Source of the DNA: Porphyra umbilicalis
Taxonomy: Eukaryota; Rhodophyta; Bangiophyceae; Bangiales; Bangiaceae
Direction: 5' to 3'
DNA length: 64,000 nt
Assembly: GCA_002049455.2 (NCBI GenBank)
Contig: KV918951.1
Coordinates: 1 to 64,000, forward strand
The notes beneath the pieces are model-generated. The model was not told where the DNA came from. It saw only the letters and a list, made by a program, of their open reading frames with translations, and ran no database searches. Shown here in pieces: positions 54,346 through 64,000 of the stretch (the stretch's first letter is position 1; the number at the start of each line of letters is the position of its first letter). Made by a program: the position numbers and the translations under genes.

Positions 54346-54540
54346 AATCGCGGCCGGCAGCCGCCAGAACGCCCGCCGCCAGCGGCCACCGGAAGTCGCG
54401 GCCGGCGGCCGCCAGAATACCCGCCGCCGGCGGCCGCCGGCAATCGCGGCCGGCAGCCGCCAGAACGCCCGCCGCCGGCGGCCGCCGGCAATCGCGGCCG
54501 GCAGCCGCCAGAACGCCCGCCTCCGGCGGCTGGCCGAGCG
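54346..54540. repeat. 48-bp tandem repeat, four copies
   Basis: Units start AATCGCGGCCGGCAGCCGCC at 54346, about 54394, 54442 and 54490. The unit is internally palindromic (CGGCGGCCGCCGG). It has the same period as, but different sequence from, the 16-codon repeats 260 bp away. Confidence 0.85.
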
Positions 54541-56439
54541 GTCGCGGCTGGGTGGACGGCCGCGAGGCCGCCGAGAGAAAAAGCGCGGGCACTCGCCCCA
54601 CCAATGTCACCCGCGAGGTCCTGTCGGTCCGACGGCCTGCACCGGGAATCTGGCGGCGGCGGCCGGCAACGACGCGGCCGCCGCCACGGCAAGGGAGGGA
54701 AAGAGGGGAGAGTGGCGAGGTGGGCAGAAAAACGCGCGCAGGAAAAGCGCGGTCACTCACCAGTTCACACGGGCGGTCACTCTAGGAAGCCAACTTAAGC
54801 ACAGACGAAGAGGGCAGTAAAAAAGCGCGCGCGCCAAGTCCAAGCTCGAAAAAAGTGCGCGCAAAGGTCGCGTGCGAGGACAGAGTAGGCCGGCGAATCG
54901 TCGCAGGAGCGGAAAGGGTGCATCGGTCCCAGACCGATTGCAGCAGCCTGTCCACGGTTGTGCCGCCGTCGCGGAGGGCCCTGCGCGTGTGGGTGCCCCC
55001 CGCATGCGATTGTCGCCCCACGTGCCCGAGCTAGCGTGCGAAAGCGTATACGGTGCCGCACGGCCCCCACAGCATCGATTGGGCTCCACTGGAGCGTCTC
55101 AGGCTCTCACGGCACAGAAACGTGATTGTCCCCCCCACCCCCCAGCCCCCCGCAGGCAGCACGCAGGCAGCGTACGCTCCTTGGCAGGGGCTTCGGCTGG
55201 GGCAACGCAAGGCAGGGCAAGGATGCACGGCACGGGTCAGCAGGCAGCACGCAGGAAGCGTACGCTCCTTGGCAGGGGCCTCAGCTGAGGCAAGGCAAGG
55301 CAGGCCAACGATGCACGGCACGGCTCAGCAGGCATGCGGGGCCATTGCGGGTCGTGCGCCTGTTAGGCCCGGCGAGAGGCTGCGTCACTCCCACGCTGTG
55401 AGGACCTCCTGGCAAAGTGCCCGCCCGACGTGCTGTGTCACCACTTCACTGTGAGAGTGCGTGCCGCGGCGCCGCATTTGCGCAGTCATGGCAGGCTCTT
55501 CCGGGCCAAGGATGCGTGGCAACAGCCAAGCCACAGTCAGCAGCAGGGCCGCATGTTATTGGTGGACAGGAAGCTCCGTTAGAGGCCAAAATCAGCGTAG
55601 AAATGCAGCCTCTGATCGCTTGTGTAAGTCTACAGTTTCATTGGCTGCTCTCCTCGCAACTAACGCGTGTCACGGGCTGCCTGGTTTTCGTCGATGGCTC
55701 CCGTCCACTCGTTCTCTTTGTCGTCACTCGTCAGTTCTGCCATGTGATGGGCGGCTGAAGTCCACGCCTTGTGCTGCACAGGGTGACGTTCGACCGCGCA
55801 TCCTCCTGTTTGCTGGCCCTCCTGTCTTGCCTTTGAGGCCCACGTGACTCATCGCTGAAAGGTGCGCGCGTGTCGTTGTCACCCTCTGACTCCCACAGCG
55901 AGTGAGGGGGTGCCAAGTCCCGCCGTGCGGCAGTCTGCTGGAGGGCCCGTGGCCACACCAGCACAAGTCCACACACGTCACAGGCCATGTGGCCCTCTGA
56001 CAGTCTCTCACACCTTCTGCCAGCTTCTATCGCTCAGCCGTGAATCAAACGACACACGGGACACGTAGCGCGCTTCTCTGTGCTGCAGTCGAGTGACATG
56101 ATCGACGTTTATCAGGACGATCGCCCACTTTGCGCCCTGCATGTGCTTCGTGTCTGCGTCGTGTCAAACGATCGCTGCTTTCATTCTGCCGGTCGGCCGC
56201 AATCTGCCGCGGATCACGTCGATCTCGCCTCGCTCGTGCCGTGCTGAAGCTTTAGTCCATCGGAATGGGCCACCGACGTCCCATCGATACACCGGACTAT
56301 CGATCGAAAGGTAGCCTGCTCCGGAATAACTCTATTGCACATATCGTCCATTTCGGGCCTCGCCGTTAGGCGACCTCTGGGAGGGCGCCCCGTCGCATGC
56401 TTAATTGAGAATTTAACGATATAGTCCCGACATTGCTGG
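54541..56439. other. No clear gene
   Basis: Includes an 88-bp duplication (CAGGCAGCACGCAGG at 55153 and 55241, to about 55330). Overlapping domain-less frames occur on both strands. Composition falls to balanced after 55400. Confidence 0.45.
55153..55330 (+). repeat. 88-bp tandem duplication
   Basis: Two copies with the shared block GCGTACGCTCCTTGGCAGGG. Confidence 0.8.
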
Positions 56440-57412
56440 CTTTGCTCTTGGGGTTACAGGTTTGCAACGCCGAAGCTCATGTGCTAACTGGAGCTTCGAT
56501 GAGGGGAGTCCTAAATCGTGTTTTCTTCACAGGGGGCTACATGGGGGTCTTTTTCACGTTTTTATTGGTAAGGTGGTGCCCTTTTCTTGGTGCACCAATT
56601 GTCAGCACATGCCTGCTCTAGTATTGCTGATCCCCAATTTTTGTCCTGGTGGACAGAGACTGACTTGCGGACCGACTCTCTCCACCAATCAGATACGCCC
56701 CTGTATCTGACTTGGTGCTCCTGATTGCTTACAGGTACCCATTCAGCCTGGAAATCAACATCAGCTCCTCTTCTTTTCTGCACTTCTGGCGGGGAGACAG
56801 TAGAAAATCTCGAGATCTCGCGTGGGCAGCTTGCTCCATGCCAAGAAAAGCGGATCACGCGGCAACAAACAGTGAGTTCTGCTCGATACAAGGTCCTGGC
56901 ACCAAATGTGGGCTTTCTATTGGCTTCGATGCCTTCTTACTGTCGTTTTAAACCAATAGAGTGCTCTTATTCAGAGTCAGTCTCTGTCTCTGTCCCCAAG
57001 GATAAATTTCGGGGATCAGCAATATTGCAGTCTCCCCAATTTTGGCCGATCCCGACAAGAACAACTGTGCAGAACAGATGCACGACAGCCTTTCATCCGG
57101 CGACCTCTCAACCAATCAGAAGTTGTGCGGACTGTAGATTGTTCTTGTCCGGATCGGCCAGAATCGGGAAGACTGCAATATCTGTGCATTTGATTGGGGC
57201 GCGTGATCGTCACATGTCGAAGCTGCAATGAATGACACTGTTCCCCATGACACGTGAGGATGTGCCGCCTCTGCTAACACTCTCAGGGGTCGTTCTGAAA
57301 CCACAGAGGGACCGAGTGGGTCACATTACATCATCGGACCGTTGCAGAAGGCCAGTGGGCCGAGAAAAACAAGAAAAATCCGCGATGTCTCATTTTTGGG
57401 ACACGCACCACA
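56440..57412 (-). mobile_element. Dispersed repeat family, copy 4, carrying a nested insertion
   Basis: Read on the minus strand it starts at 57412 with TGGTGCGTGTCCCAAAAATG, follows copy 1 through to the CTCATCGAAGCTCCAGTTAG block, and ends near 56440. It is interrupted by the foldback block 56625-57178. This copy keeps the junction that MITE 1 interrupts in copy 1, confirming that element's insertion site. Confidence 0.7.
56625..57178. mobile_element. Two adjacent/nested foldback elements
   Basis: The outer pair ATTGCTGATCCCC (56624-56675) is inverted at 56975-57027. The second pair, ATTGCAGTCTCCCC-type arms of about 40 bp (57023-57064 and 57139-57178), forms another hairpin. TAT occurs at both outer borders (56622-56624, 57179-57181), a possible 3-bp target duplication. 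No coding capacity. Confidence 0.6.
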
Positions 57413-58664
57413 GTACGCTCAGCGCCTCCAAAATAGGGGCTCACATAACAACCCTAATGACCCCACGCCCCCAAATCGGGGCGCGTTTAGCAACCTTACC
57501 TGAGAAAGCCTTGTTTTTTGTGGCATTTGAAAATCGCACCCGCGTGAAAGACAAATTCGATGAGAAGTATGAGTTGACCACTCATCGTCCTTCACGTACA
57601 AAAACCTGTCATTGCTCAATTTCTTGTTTTTGAAATTAGATTCTGAGGGAGTTGTTGTTGGGTCTGCTCGAAGAGTAATTGTGGGGCCTGAAGGGACCTG
57701 TGGTGACCGGGCCGCTGCCGTCAGCGCGTTGGTCGCTGATTTTCGTGACATCGCACTGGCAGTGGAGGCGGGAGACAGCCTTCCCACCGGTTTTTTGTCT
57801 TTTGAGGCAGCTGCGGGCCACACCCCTTGTTTTACTACCGTGAGCGCTGGAGGCGGAAGCTGCCGCCCCGCAGACCGCCCCTGACGGCGGGCTAGCTGCA
57901 CAAGCTGCCGCGTGTGCGTTGGGGCCCTTCAAGTGGCCAGGACAGCTGCGCTGGGCCAATCCTCGAGGGGCACCAGCTGCCAGCGCCCAGGGCTGTACAA
58001 TCTCGCACCTCCTACGACCCTGCGCACGTGTGCGGATCGTTGGGCATTGGGCAGAGGGGGGCCCATACGACGCAATAGACGCGGGTTGGCACCCGGCAGG
58101 GGCCCGCCACGAGCCCGTCTGGTGAGGGGGTTGCGCAGTCCCACCCATGCCAGCGAGCCTCGAGTGCAAGAATGGGTCCAAAACGGACCCGCCAGGAGTG
58201 TGGCAGAGGCGCCGCCCCCTCCCCCACACCCAGGGGCTCCAAACGCGACGTTTTGGCCCGTTGGGCAGGCGCAGATTGTCTGCGTGCAGGGCGCCCCCCC
58301 GCTGTAGCGGTGTGGGTGCGCCTGTCACCTGCCCCAGTGCGCCTGCGAGCCCCCCGCGCTGCGCGATAGGTTGCCAAATACCTGCCCACCCCTCCGACCG
58401 TCACGTCGACCGATGCCCGGCCCGTGCACCTCGTCCGTCACCGGCACGCTCCCAGCGAACCGCCACCTCTTGTGTGCGCACCCCACTCACTGCTCCCGAC
58501 CACCGCGCTTCCTCCTCCGCGCCCCGACCCACCCCACCCTTACCGCCACTCGGTCTCTCGCTCTCCCGCATTCCTCGGTTTCCACCCTCCCCCCATCCGG
58601 CCCTCCACCCCCTCTCCCCGCGGCACCACTCTTGGGCACTTCCGCCGACGCTCGTGCCACAACG
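57413..58664. other. Element end and weak frames
   Basis: A hAT-like tip (ACAACCCTA ending at 57459) and AGCAACCTTA at 57487-57496 suggest element ends. The plus frame 57612-57884 has a complex segment (ALVADFRDIALAVEAGDSLP) and might be an exon or remnant, but lacks any recognisable family. Confidence 0.35.
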
Positions 58665-59018
58665 ATGGCGCCGACCCGCAACCCAACTCCCCCCCGCTTT
58701 GGCGTCACTGGCGAGATGGGCCACGTCGACTCGTGGGCGACCCTCGCCCTCGCCGCGTCCTCAGACAGCGGCGCCAAGGCGCCGTCGCGGCAGGCAGCCC
58801 CCTCATCCACCCCGTCGCAAGATCCGTTGGCGGCCGTGGAGGTGGCCGGTCCCCCGGCGGTCCTCCCCGTCATCCAGCCGGCGGTGGCGTGCCCGCCCGA
58901 CGTGGCCGCCACGTCGTCCCGGTCGGCCAACAGCCGGTGGACGCCCGAGACGGCCGTTCACAAGGCGCTGATGCGGCTATCGGATTGCCCACCATGGGGG
59001 GGCGTCGCTCTCACGTGA
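58665..59018 (+). CDS. Hypothetical protein, possible first exon
   Basis: The frame is 117 residues from MAPTRNPTPPRFGVTGEMGH. It is Ala/Ser/Pro-rich with a more ordered end (WTPETAVHKALMRLSDCPPW). The C-rich leader and GC-ended codons fit local genes. GTGAGG near the stop could be a splice donor leading to a longer protein. No family recognised. Confidence 0.35.
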   Translation: MAPTRNPTPPRFGVTGEMGHVDSWATLALAASSDSGAKAPSRQAAPSSTPSQDPLAAVEVAGPPAVLPVIQPAVACPPDVAATSSRSANSRWTPETAVHKALMRLSDCPPWGGVALT

Positions 59019-59690
59019 GGTGCCTCTGACGGGTGCCGATCACTTTGGTGCTGGGGGGTGTGGGTGGGGGAGACGACGACGGCACACGCAACAAGGCATG
59101 TCTGTGGATGAGGTGGCGGATGCGGACTCTGGGACCCGAACAAGACGACAATGACGGCAACTTCGCCAACGTGGGGCACACGGCCGCCACGGATGCTTAG
59201 AGGACGGGGCGCTTCCGCACGTGGTTCTACATGGAGCATGCTGGGGCACGCCGTGGCGCACAAGGAAGTGGGCTGGAGTGACGGATGGTAGAGGGCGAGG
59301 GAAGGTGCAGAAGGGGTAGGCCGTGAGTGGGACCCGTGGGGAGCGCATTTTTTTTTAGCAAGCGTGTCTATAGCGGTGTGCTCTGCAACACGGTGGCAGC
59401 CATGATTTTGGCTGCTGCTTGTTCTTGTTCTTGTTCGTGTTGGTTTACGCTGCCAAGTCCAGCCAAGTCTTGGCGTCGGGAGAAAGGCTACAGTGCACCA
59501 GCTGAAGTTTTGAGGAAGAGATCAGGGTGGGCCTTTTGCGGCGCCGGGACTGCACATCACACGCACACACTGGTGTCTCGCATTCCCCGCAGCAAGCTAT
59601 CCACTCGTGCTTGCTGCTCTGCTGGGTGGAAACCAGCGCTGCCATTTTGCTGGGTGCAGCACACAAAAAGCGCATGCATACCAGCGGCAT
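59019..59690. other. No gene seen
   Basis: Balanced composition; short frames. Confidence 0.45.
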
Positions 59691-59693
59691 TGC

Positions 59694-59930
59694 CGCACCC
59701 GCCGCTCCCTCTGGAAATAGAGCCCCAGGCGACAGCGGCACGGCCATTGCCGCCGCTGTCCAAACGCCACGCCACCCCCACAGACGCCCCAGACGGGGGC
59801 GTCTGTGGGGGTGGCGTCGCACCCGCCGCTCCCTCTGGAAATAGAGCCCCAGGCGACAGCGGCACGGCCATTGCCGCCGCTGTCCAAACGCCACGCCACC
59901 CCCACAGACGCCCCAGACGGGGGCGCCCGG
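59694..59930. repeat. 124-bp duplication with a 22-bp perfect inverted repeat
   Basis: The block CGCACCCGCCGCTCCCTCTG starts at 59694 and again at 59818. Between the copies, 59769-59790 and 59796-59817 are perfect inverted arms separated by AGACG. The second copy lacks the right arm. Confidence 0.85.
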
Positions 59931-62900
59931 CGCGTCGGTCGCGCCACAGGCACCCGCAGACGCAAAACAGGGTGGCGCCGTCGCCGCCCGCGGCGGCGCC
60001 ACCGCCGCGGCGCACCAGAGGCGGCCCCAACCGCAGCTGGCGCGGGACGGGGCGGCGCGGCAGGCGCGCAACGGGCGCGGGGTGGGGGGGCGCCCACGCG
60101 GTCGCGCGGCGCGCGCCAGCGCGCGCTCGACGGACCGCCTCCGCGGCGGCGGCGGCGGGGGGTGGCGGGGGGGGGGGGGGGCAACACCCGCCCGCGTGGC
60201 GACGGGCGGCGCGGCCGCCGACGCGCGGCACGTGTGGGTGTCGGTACCGGCGCAGCGGGGTGGCGGTTCGCGCCCCTGTTGGCGGCGGGCGGCGGGGGGT
60301 GGAAACCCCCCAAACCGCCGCCCGGTGGGTCGGCTCGGGCTGACAGCTTGATATTTTCTGTGGTGGCGCCCGCCCCCGCCGATATCCCAGCGGCGCGCCA
60401 GCGGCGCGGCGCCAGCGGCGCGACGCCGCCGCGCCCCGCCACAGCGGCGCGTGGGGGTGCACACGTCCGGCGCGGCGGCGGTTGCGGGCGCTTGCCCCGC
60501 TGCTGGGGAGAGAGGCGCGGCGGTCCCCGCCCCCGCCGCGCGTCGGCGGCACCCCCCCCCCCCTGCGGCGCGGCGCTGCCGCTGAGCGTTGGCCCCACGC
60601 CAGTCCGCCATGATGGCGCCCGCGGCGGCGGCGGCGGCGGCGGCGCTGCCGTGCCCCCTTCCCCCCCCCCCCCGCCAACCGCTTTGCACGCGCCCGACGG
60701 CCGCCGTGGGCGGGCCGCGGGCGGTCCCGCGACGCCCCGGTGGCGGCCGCCGCCGCCGACCCCGTCGGCCGCGCGCGGCGACGCGTCGGGGCGGGGGGGC
60801 GGGCGCGGCGGCGCGCCGAGCCGCCCGCCGCCGCGCCGCGGCGGCGCCCGCCCGCCGCCGCGCCTGGGCGGGCGCGTGGCGCCACGTCTGCCGCGGTGGC
60901 GGCGCCGTGCCGCCCCCCCCCCCGCCCCCCCCCAGGCGGGCGGACGCCCGCCACCGCCCGGTGCGCGCCCGCCGCACGGCGGCGGCGCCACCTCGGCGCG
61001 ACGCGGCGGCCGGCGGCGTGCGCCGGCCGCGCCGCCGGCCGGGGGGGGCCGCCCGCCCCCGGTGGGAGGCCGCCCGAACCCCCAGGGGGGGGGTGGAGGT
61101 GGCGTGCGGGCGCGCCACCCCCACCCCCACCCCCCCCCCGTCGCTGACGGTGGCGTGGGGATCCGTCTGGGCGGCGCGTCATGGGGCTGACGGTGGTGTC
61201 GGCGGGCCACGGGTGGGGCCCCTCGCCGCCGACGCTGTGGCGTTTTGCGGCGGCGGTTGCCGCCACGCCCGGCGTCCTTGCGACGCGCACCGAGCCGTCG
61301 CTGTCGCTGCCGCCGCCGTCGCCGCCCCCGCCCGAGGGGGTGGGGCGTGCCCCCGTGGCGCTGCCGACGCTGTCGCTGACGCCGGCGCCGGTGTGGCCGC
61401 CCGTGACCATGCCGCGACCGGCGCTCGACGCGGCTGTGGGTGGGGGAGGCAGAGGCGCAAGCCGGTGGCCAAGCCCAGCTGTTTGAGGCGGAGGTGCGCG
61501 GCGGTGGCGGCGGTGGCGGCGACGCGGCCGTCGTCGCCCCAACGGGTGGCCTGTGGGTCGACCTCGGCTGGGGCGCGCGGTCGCGCCTGTACCCCCCGCC
61601 GCCAACGCGCCTTGTCGCCGCCGTGGCGGGCGGCGGCGGCGCGCAGACCATGGACGCGGGCGCCGCCGGCCGCCCGTCCATGGCGGTGCTGCCGCGGGAT
61701 GCGCCCCATGACCGCGACGACCGCCCGCCCGTCCGCCCTGCAGCTGCCCCGCCGCGCGCCGCGGGCCGCGTCCGCAGCCGCCGGCGCGCCCCCACCGCCG
61801 ACGCCGCGGCGGGGTTGGCGCCCCGCCGCGGCGGCCCGGCCATGGCGACGCGTCGCGTGGGGGGCGCCACGTCGCTCTCGACGCGCCTGCCGTGACCCAC
61901 CGACGGCGGCGGCGGCGGGTGGGCGGGGGCGGCCACGACGCGGCTGTCGCTGCCGTGGCGATGGCGGCGTCGGGGGGGGGGGAAGGTGCCGAGCGGGCGG
62001 CGGCGGTGGCGTCGGTGGTGGTGGCAGCGTCGGCCGGTGCGTCGGCGCTCTGGGAGTGGACCGTCATGGGCGGCTCGGGCGGCTGCCGCATGCGCCTGGA
62101 CGCGGCGGTGGGGAGGGGCGGGCCGCTTTGGCGTTTGGGGCTTGGGGCGCGCCGGTGCCTGGGCGGCGCGTGCGGGTCACCCCCACGTTTGTCCCACGTA
62201 CGTGCGGTTGCCGCCACGCGCACCCCGTGGGTCACGGCGTGCCGCGTTGCGTCGCCCCCGCGCGGGGGAGCGTGGGGCGGGCGCCCGCGCCTCACAACCT
62301 GCCTCCATGGAGGGGCAGCGCAGCCGCGGCGGCGCACGCCGCCGCGGGGGCCTGGCCGGCCGCGGACGGCCGCGCGCGCGCCCGGCCGGTCGGTCGCGGG
62401 ACCGGCAGGCGCGCCGCGCAACGTCACGGCCGGCGCGCGTCTGGCGCGCCGGCCGCCGGCCCGGCGTGGGTGGCGCCCAGGCCAGAGGTCAGCCCCGTGT
62501 GGGGCGGCCCCCCGCGCCGCCCCACCGGCGCCCCTCCTGCAGACGGGTGCGCCGACGGCGCCGTCGGGCGCTCTGCCAGCGTCGCCGCCCCGCGCGGGGC
62601 GGCGACCGCCCCAGTGGCGGCGGCCACCCGCCGCACCGCCCCCCGGCCGGGCGGCCGCAGGCGCCGCCGCGCGGGGCGGTCGACCGCCGCCCGCCCGCCC
62701 GCCCGCGTGCGGTCGGTCGCCCGTGCCGCTCCGCCGCGCGGCCGCGGTGCGGCGCACCCCCCCCCCCGCCGCCCCGCGGGCGTGCGCCGCACGGCGGCCG
62801 CAGCGGCGCGCGCGCCGCCCCACCCCCCGTCCCGCCCGTCGGTCGGCGGCGGGTGTGCGGGCGGGGAGGCGCAGGGCGGCAGCACGGGGGTGAGGCACCG

Positions 62901-63140
62901 CGTCCGACGCGCGGCGGCGCGCGGCGGCGCGCCGACGCGCCGCTGACCGCCGCCGATGGCGGTCCCCGCCGCCGCCGCGGGGACGGCGGCGACGCCCGCG
63001 CGCGCGGCGGCGGGTCGTGGCCGACGCCCGCGCCGACGGGCGGGCGCGCCACGTCTGGGAGCACCGGCGGCGCGCGGGCGGCGGGCGTCCAGCGCCGCGT
63101 CCCCGTGGTGGACGCGCCCGTGACCTCCACCGCGTAGTAA
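59931..63140. other. 3.2 kb of extreme GC, coding strand unresolved
   Basis: Open frames cover the block on both strands; the longest is on minus, 59557-63204, 1215 residues of Arg/Pro/Gly/Ala. The most protein-like readings are plus: about 61190-61440 (HGWGPSPPTLWRFAAAVAAT, TMPRPALDAAVG), 61440-61895 (GGLWVDLGWGARSRLYPPPP) and 61892-62150 (SALWEWTVMGGSGGCRMRL). They lie in different frames that could be joined by introns or indels at G runs. No domain is recognised. Confidence 0.35.
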
Positions 63141-63765
63141 ACCGCACGCCCGGCCGCAGACCCGTCCCGCGCGCCTCTCCCCGGCGCGCGCGCAAGCGGA
63201 CCAATCTGCCACACGATTCAGTGGTTTTTTTGCGGGCGAGTCAAAGTTGCACCACGCACCGGCGGCCGACACGTGGTGACATGTCACAACCATTCCTGTG
63301 GCACAAACATCGACGATTTCGACGCTGTCACAGGCGGAACACGGGAATTGCCGTGAACATTCACGGCGTGGCGAGACGACTACTTCCACGCCCACCAATG
63401 GGACACTGGACAGTGTAGATTTTGGAGGCCCCCAAAATGGCCGTAAAAAAAAGGAGGCAGCCAGCTTTCCGATTGGGTCCGTCCACGCCGCCGAGCCGCT
63501 GTGGCGCCGATCCGCCCCCGCCGTCGACGTCACGGCCGTTGCCGGCGCCGACCCGCCGGCGCCGCGTCCCCCCTCCCCCCCCCCCCCTTGCCGCCCCCCC
63601 CCCACCCCCATTCGCACTTTCCCCCACCGTCGTCTGTGTCCCCCCCCCCCCCCCGTTCCTGCCCGTCGCGCCTGGGTGCGAGGCCCCCCCTGCGCCCCCC
63701 CCCCACCCCCCGCCCCCCCCGCCCGCCGCCCGCCCGCCCGCCCGCCCGCCCGCCCGCCCGCCGCC
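63141..63765. other. Upstream region of the right-edge gene
   Basis: The AT-richer segment 63200-63480 contains CCAAT-like ACCAATGGG (63395-63403). It is followed by poly-C and (CCCG)n repeats up to the candidate ATG. Confidence 0.4.
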
Positions 63766-64000
63766 ATGTCGGCGAGCCGCCTGCCCGCCGCCGCGCGGCT
63801 CGCTGCGTGCCGCCTCGCCGCGCGGGCGCCCGCGGCCGGCCGTGGTGGCGCCGCCTGTCCATGGCGCCAGCCCCGTGCCCGCGTGCGGCCGTCGACGGCG
63901 GCGCGCCGTCGGTCGTCGGCGGCGGCGCGGCGGGGGTGGCGGCGGCGGCGGCGGCCGCCGTCGCGTCACGGCGGGCCCTGTCGACGCCCTCTGCGGGGCT
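63766..64000 (+). CDS. 5' end of a gene leaving the window (frame uncertain)
   Basis: Two ATGs head open frames to the edge. ATG 63766 gives MSASRLPAAARLAACRLAAR, an Arg/Ala/Ser-rich start like an organelle-targeting peptide. ATG 63861 gives MAPAPCPRAAVDGG with a later SRRALSTPSAG, like a mitochondrial or plastid cleavage region. Only one can be right; the product cannot be named. Confidence 0.3.
   Translation, partial: MSASRLPAAARLAACRLAARAPAAGRGGAACPWRQPRARVRPSTAARRRSSAAARRGWRRRRRPPSRHGGPCRRPLRG

Noticed and set aside
59557..63204. 1215-residue minus-strand open frame
   Set aside because: Pure Arg/Pro/Gly/Ala composition, overlapped by equally open plus frames; explained by extreme GC.
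63720..63765. Telomere-like (CCCG)n repeat
   Set aside because: Short, simple GC microsatellite next to a candidate ATG; not a known telomere unit and not at a chromosome end as far as can be seen.
9..64000. Bacterial or viral origin of the window
   Set aside because: GT-AG introns, eukaryotic transposon classes, a plastid-type DUF1995 gene and absence of operons all point to a nuclear genome.

Overview
The window looks like nuclear DNA of a very GC-rich eukaryote. Single-copy genes use almost only G or C at third codon positions. Proteins carry long Ala, Gly, Pro and Arg runs. Several genes have small GT-AG introns (about 63 to 228 nt), and there is a plastid-type DUF1995 gene. Much of the rest is transposons: Ty3/gypsy-type, Tc1/mariner, PIF/Harbinger and hAT-like elements. 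This pattern fits a bangiophyte red alga (Porphyra/Pyropia-like), but that is inference; no organelle, rRNA or tRNA marker is present to prove it.

Layout. 1-5.4 kb: the 3' part of a gene ending in a bZIP-like basic stretch, then GC-rich low-complexity DNA with foldbacks and a Ser-Pro-rich frame. 5.4-5.9 kb (minus): a small secreted protein with ten cysteines. 6.3-8.8 kb: nested non-autonomous elements, including a hAT-like MITE with a perfect 8-bp target duplication. 9.7-13.7 kb: one gene, or adjacent genes, with an Ala-rich N-terminal part, seven 78-bp coding repeats and a Ulp1/C48-like domain whose nucleophile cysteine is replaced. 14.35-16.1 kb: a MUS81/XPF-type nuclease gene. 16.5-19.9 kb: a 3'-truncated Ty3/gypsy-type element. 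20.6-22.3 kb: unresolved GC-rich frames. 23.7-25.5 kb: an unusual array of a degenerate CTGCGATCG-centred repeat. 25.8-26.9 kb: an intact Tc1/mariner-type transposase. 27.4-29.2 kb (minus): a three-exon Cys-rich gene reconstructed here. 31.6-32.6 kb: DUF1995. 34.3-35.2 kb: a short-chain dehydrogenase. 35.9-36.7 kb (minus): a secreted beta-sandwich-like protein. 37.9-45 kb: transposon graveyard with a decayed gag and two more hAT-like MITEs. 45.9-53 kb: a PIF/Harbinger pair, transposase on plus and Myb-like partner on minus, each broken once, with two minisatellite arrays between them. 53-57.5 kb: further repeats and nested foldbacks. 57.6-64 kb: extremely GC-rich DNA with hypothetical frames and a partial gene at the right edge.

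The few cellular genes (nuclease, DUF1995, dehydrogenase, secreted proteins) are scattered and show no operon-like or pathway clustering. The dominant theme is repeat biology: several distinct short-period arrays, some inside coding sequence, next to or inside DNA transposons. The CTGCGATCG array, the intact-looking C48-like gene without its catalytic cysteine, and the Harbinger locus with embedded minisatellites are the strongest candidates for something undescribed.
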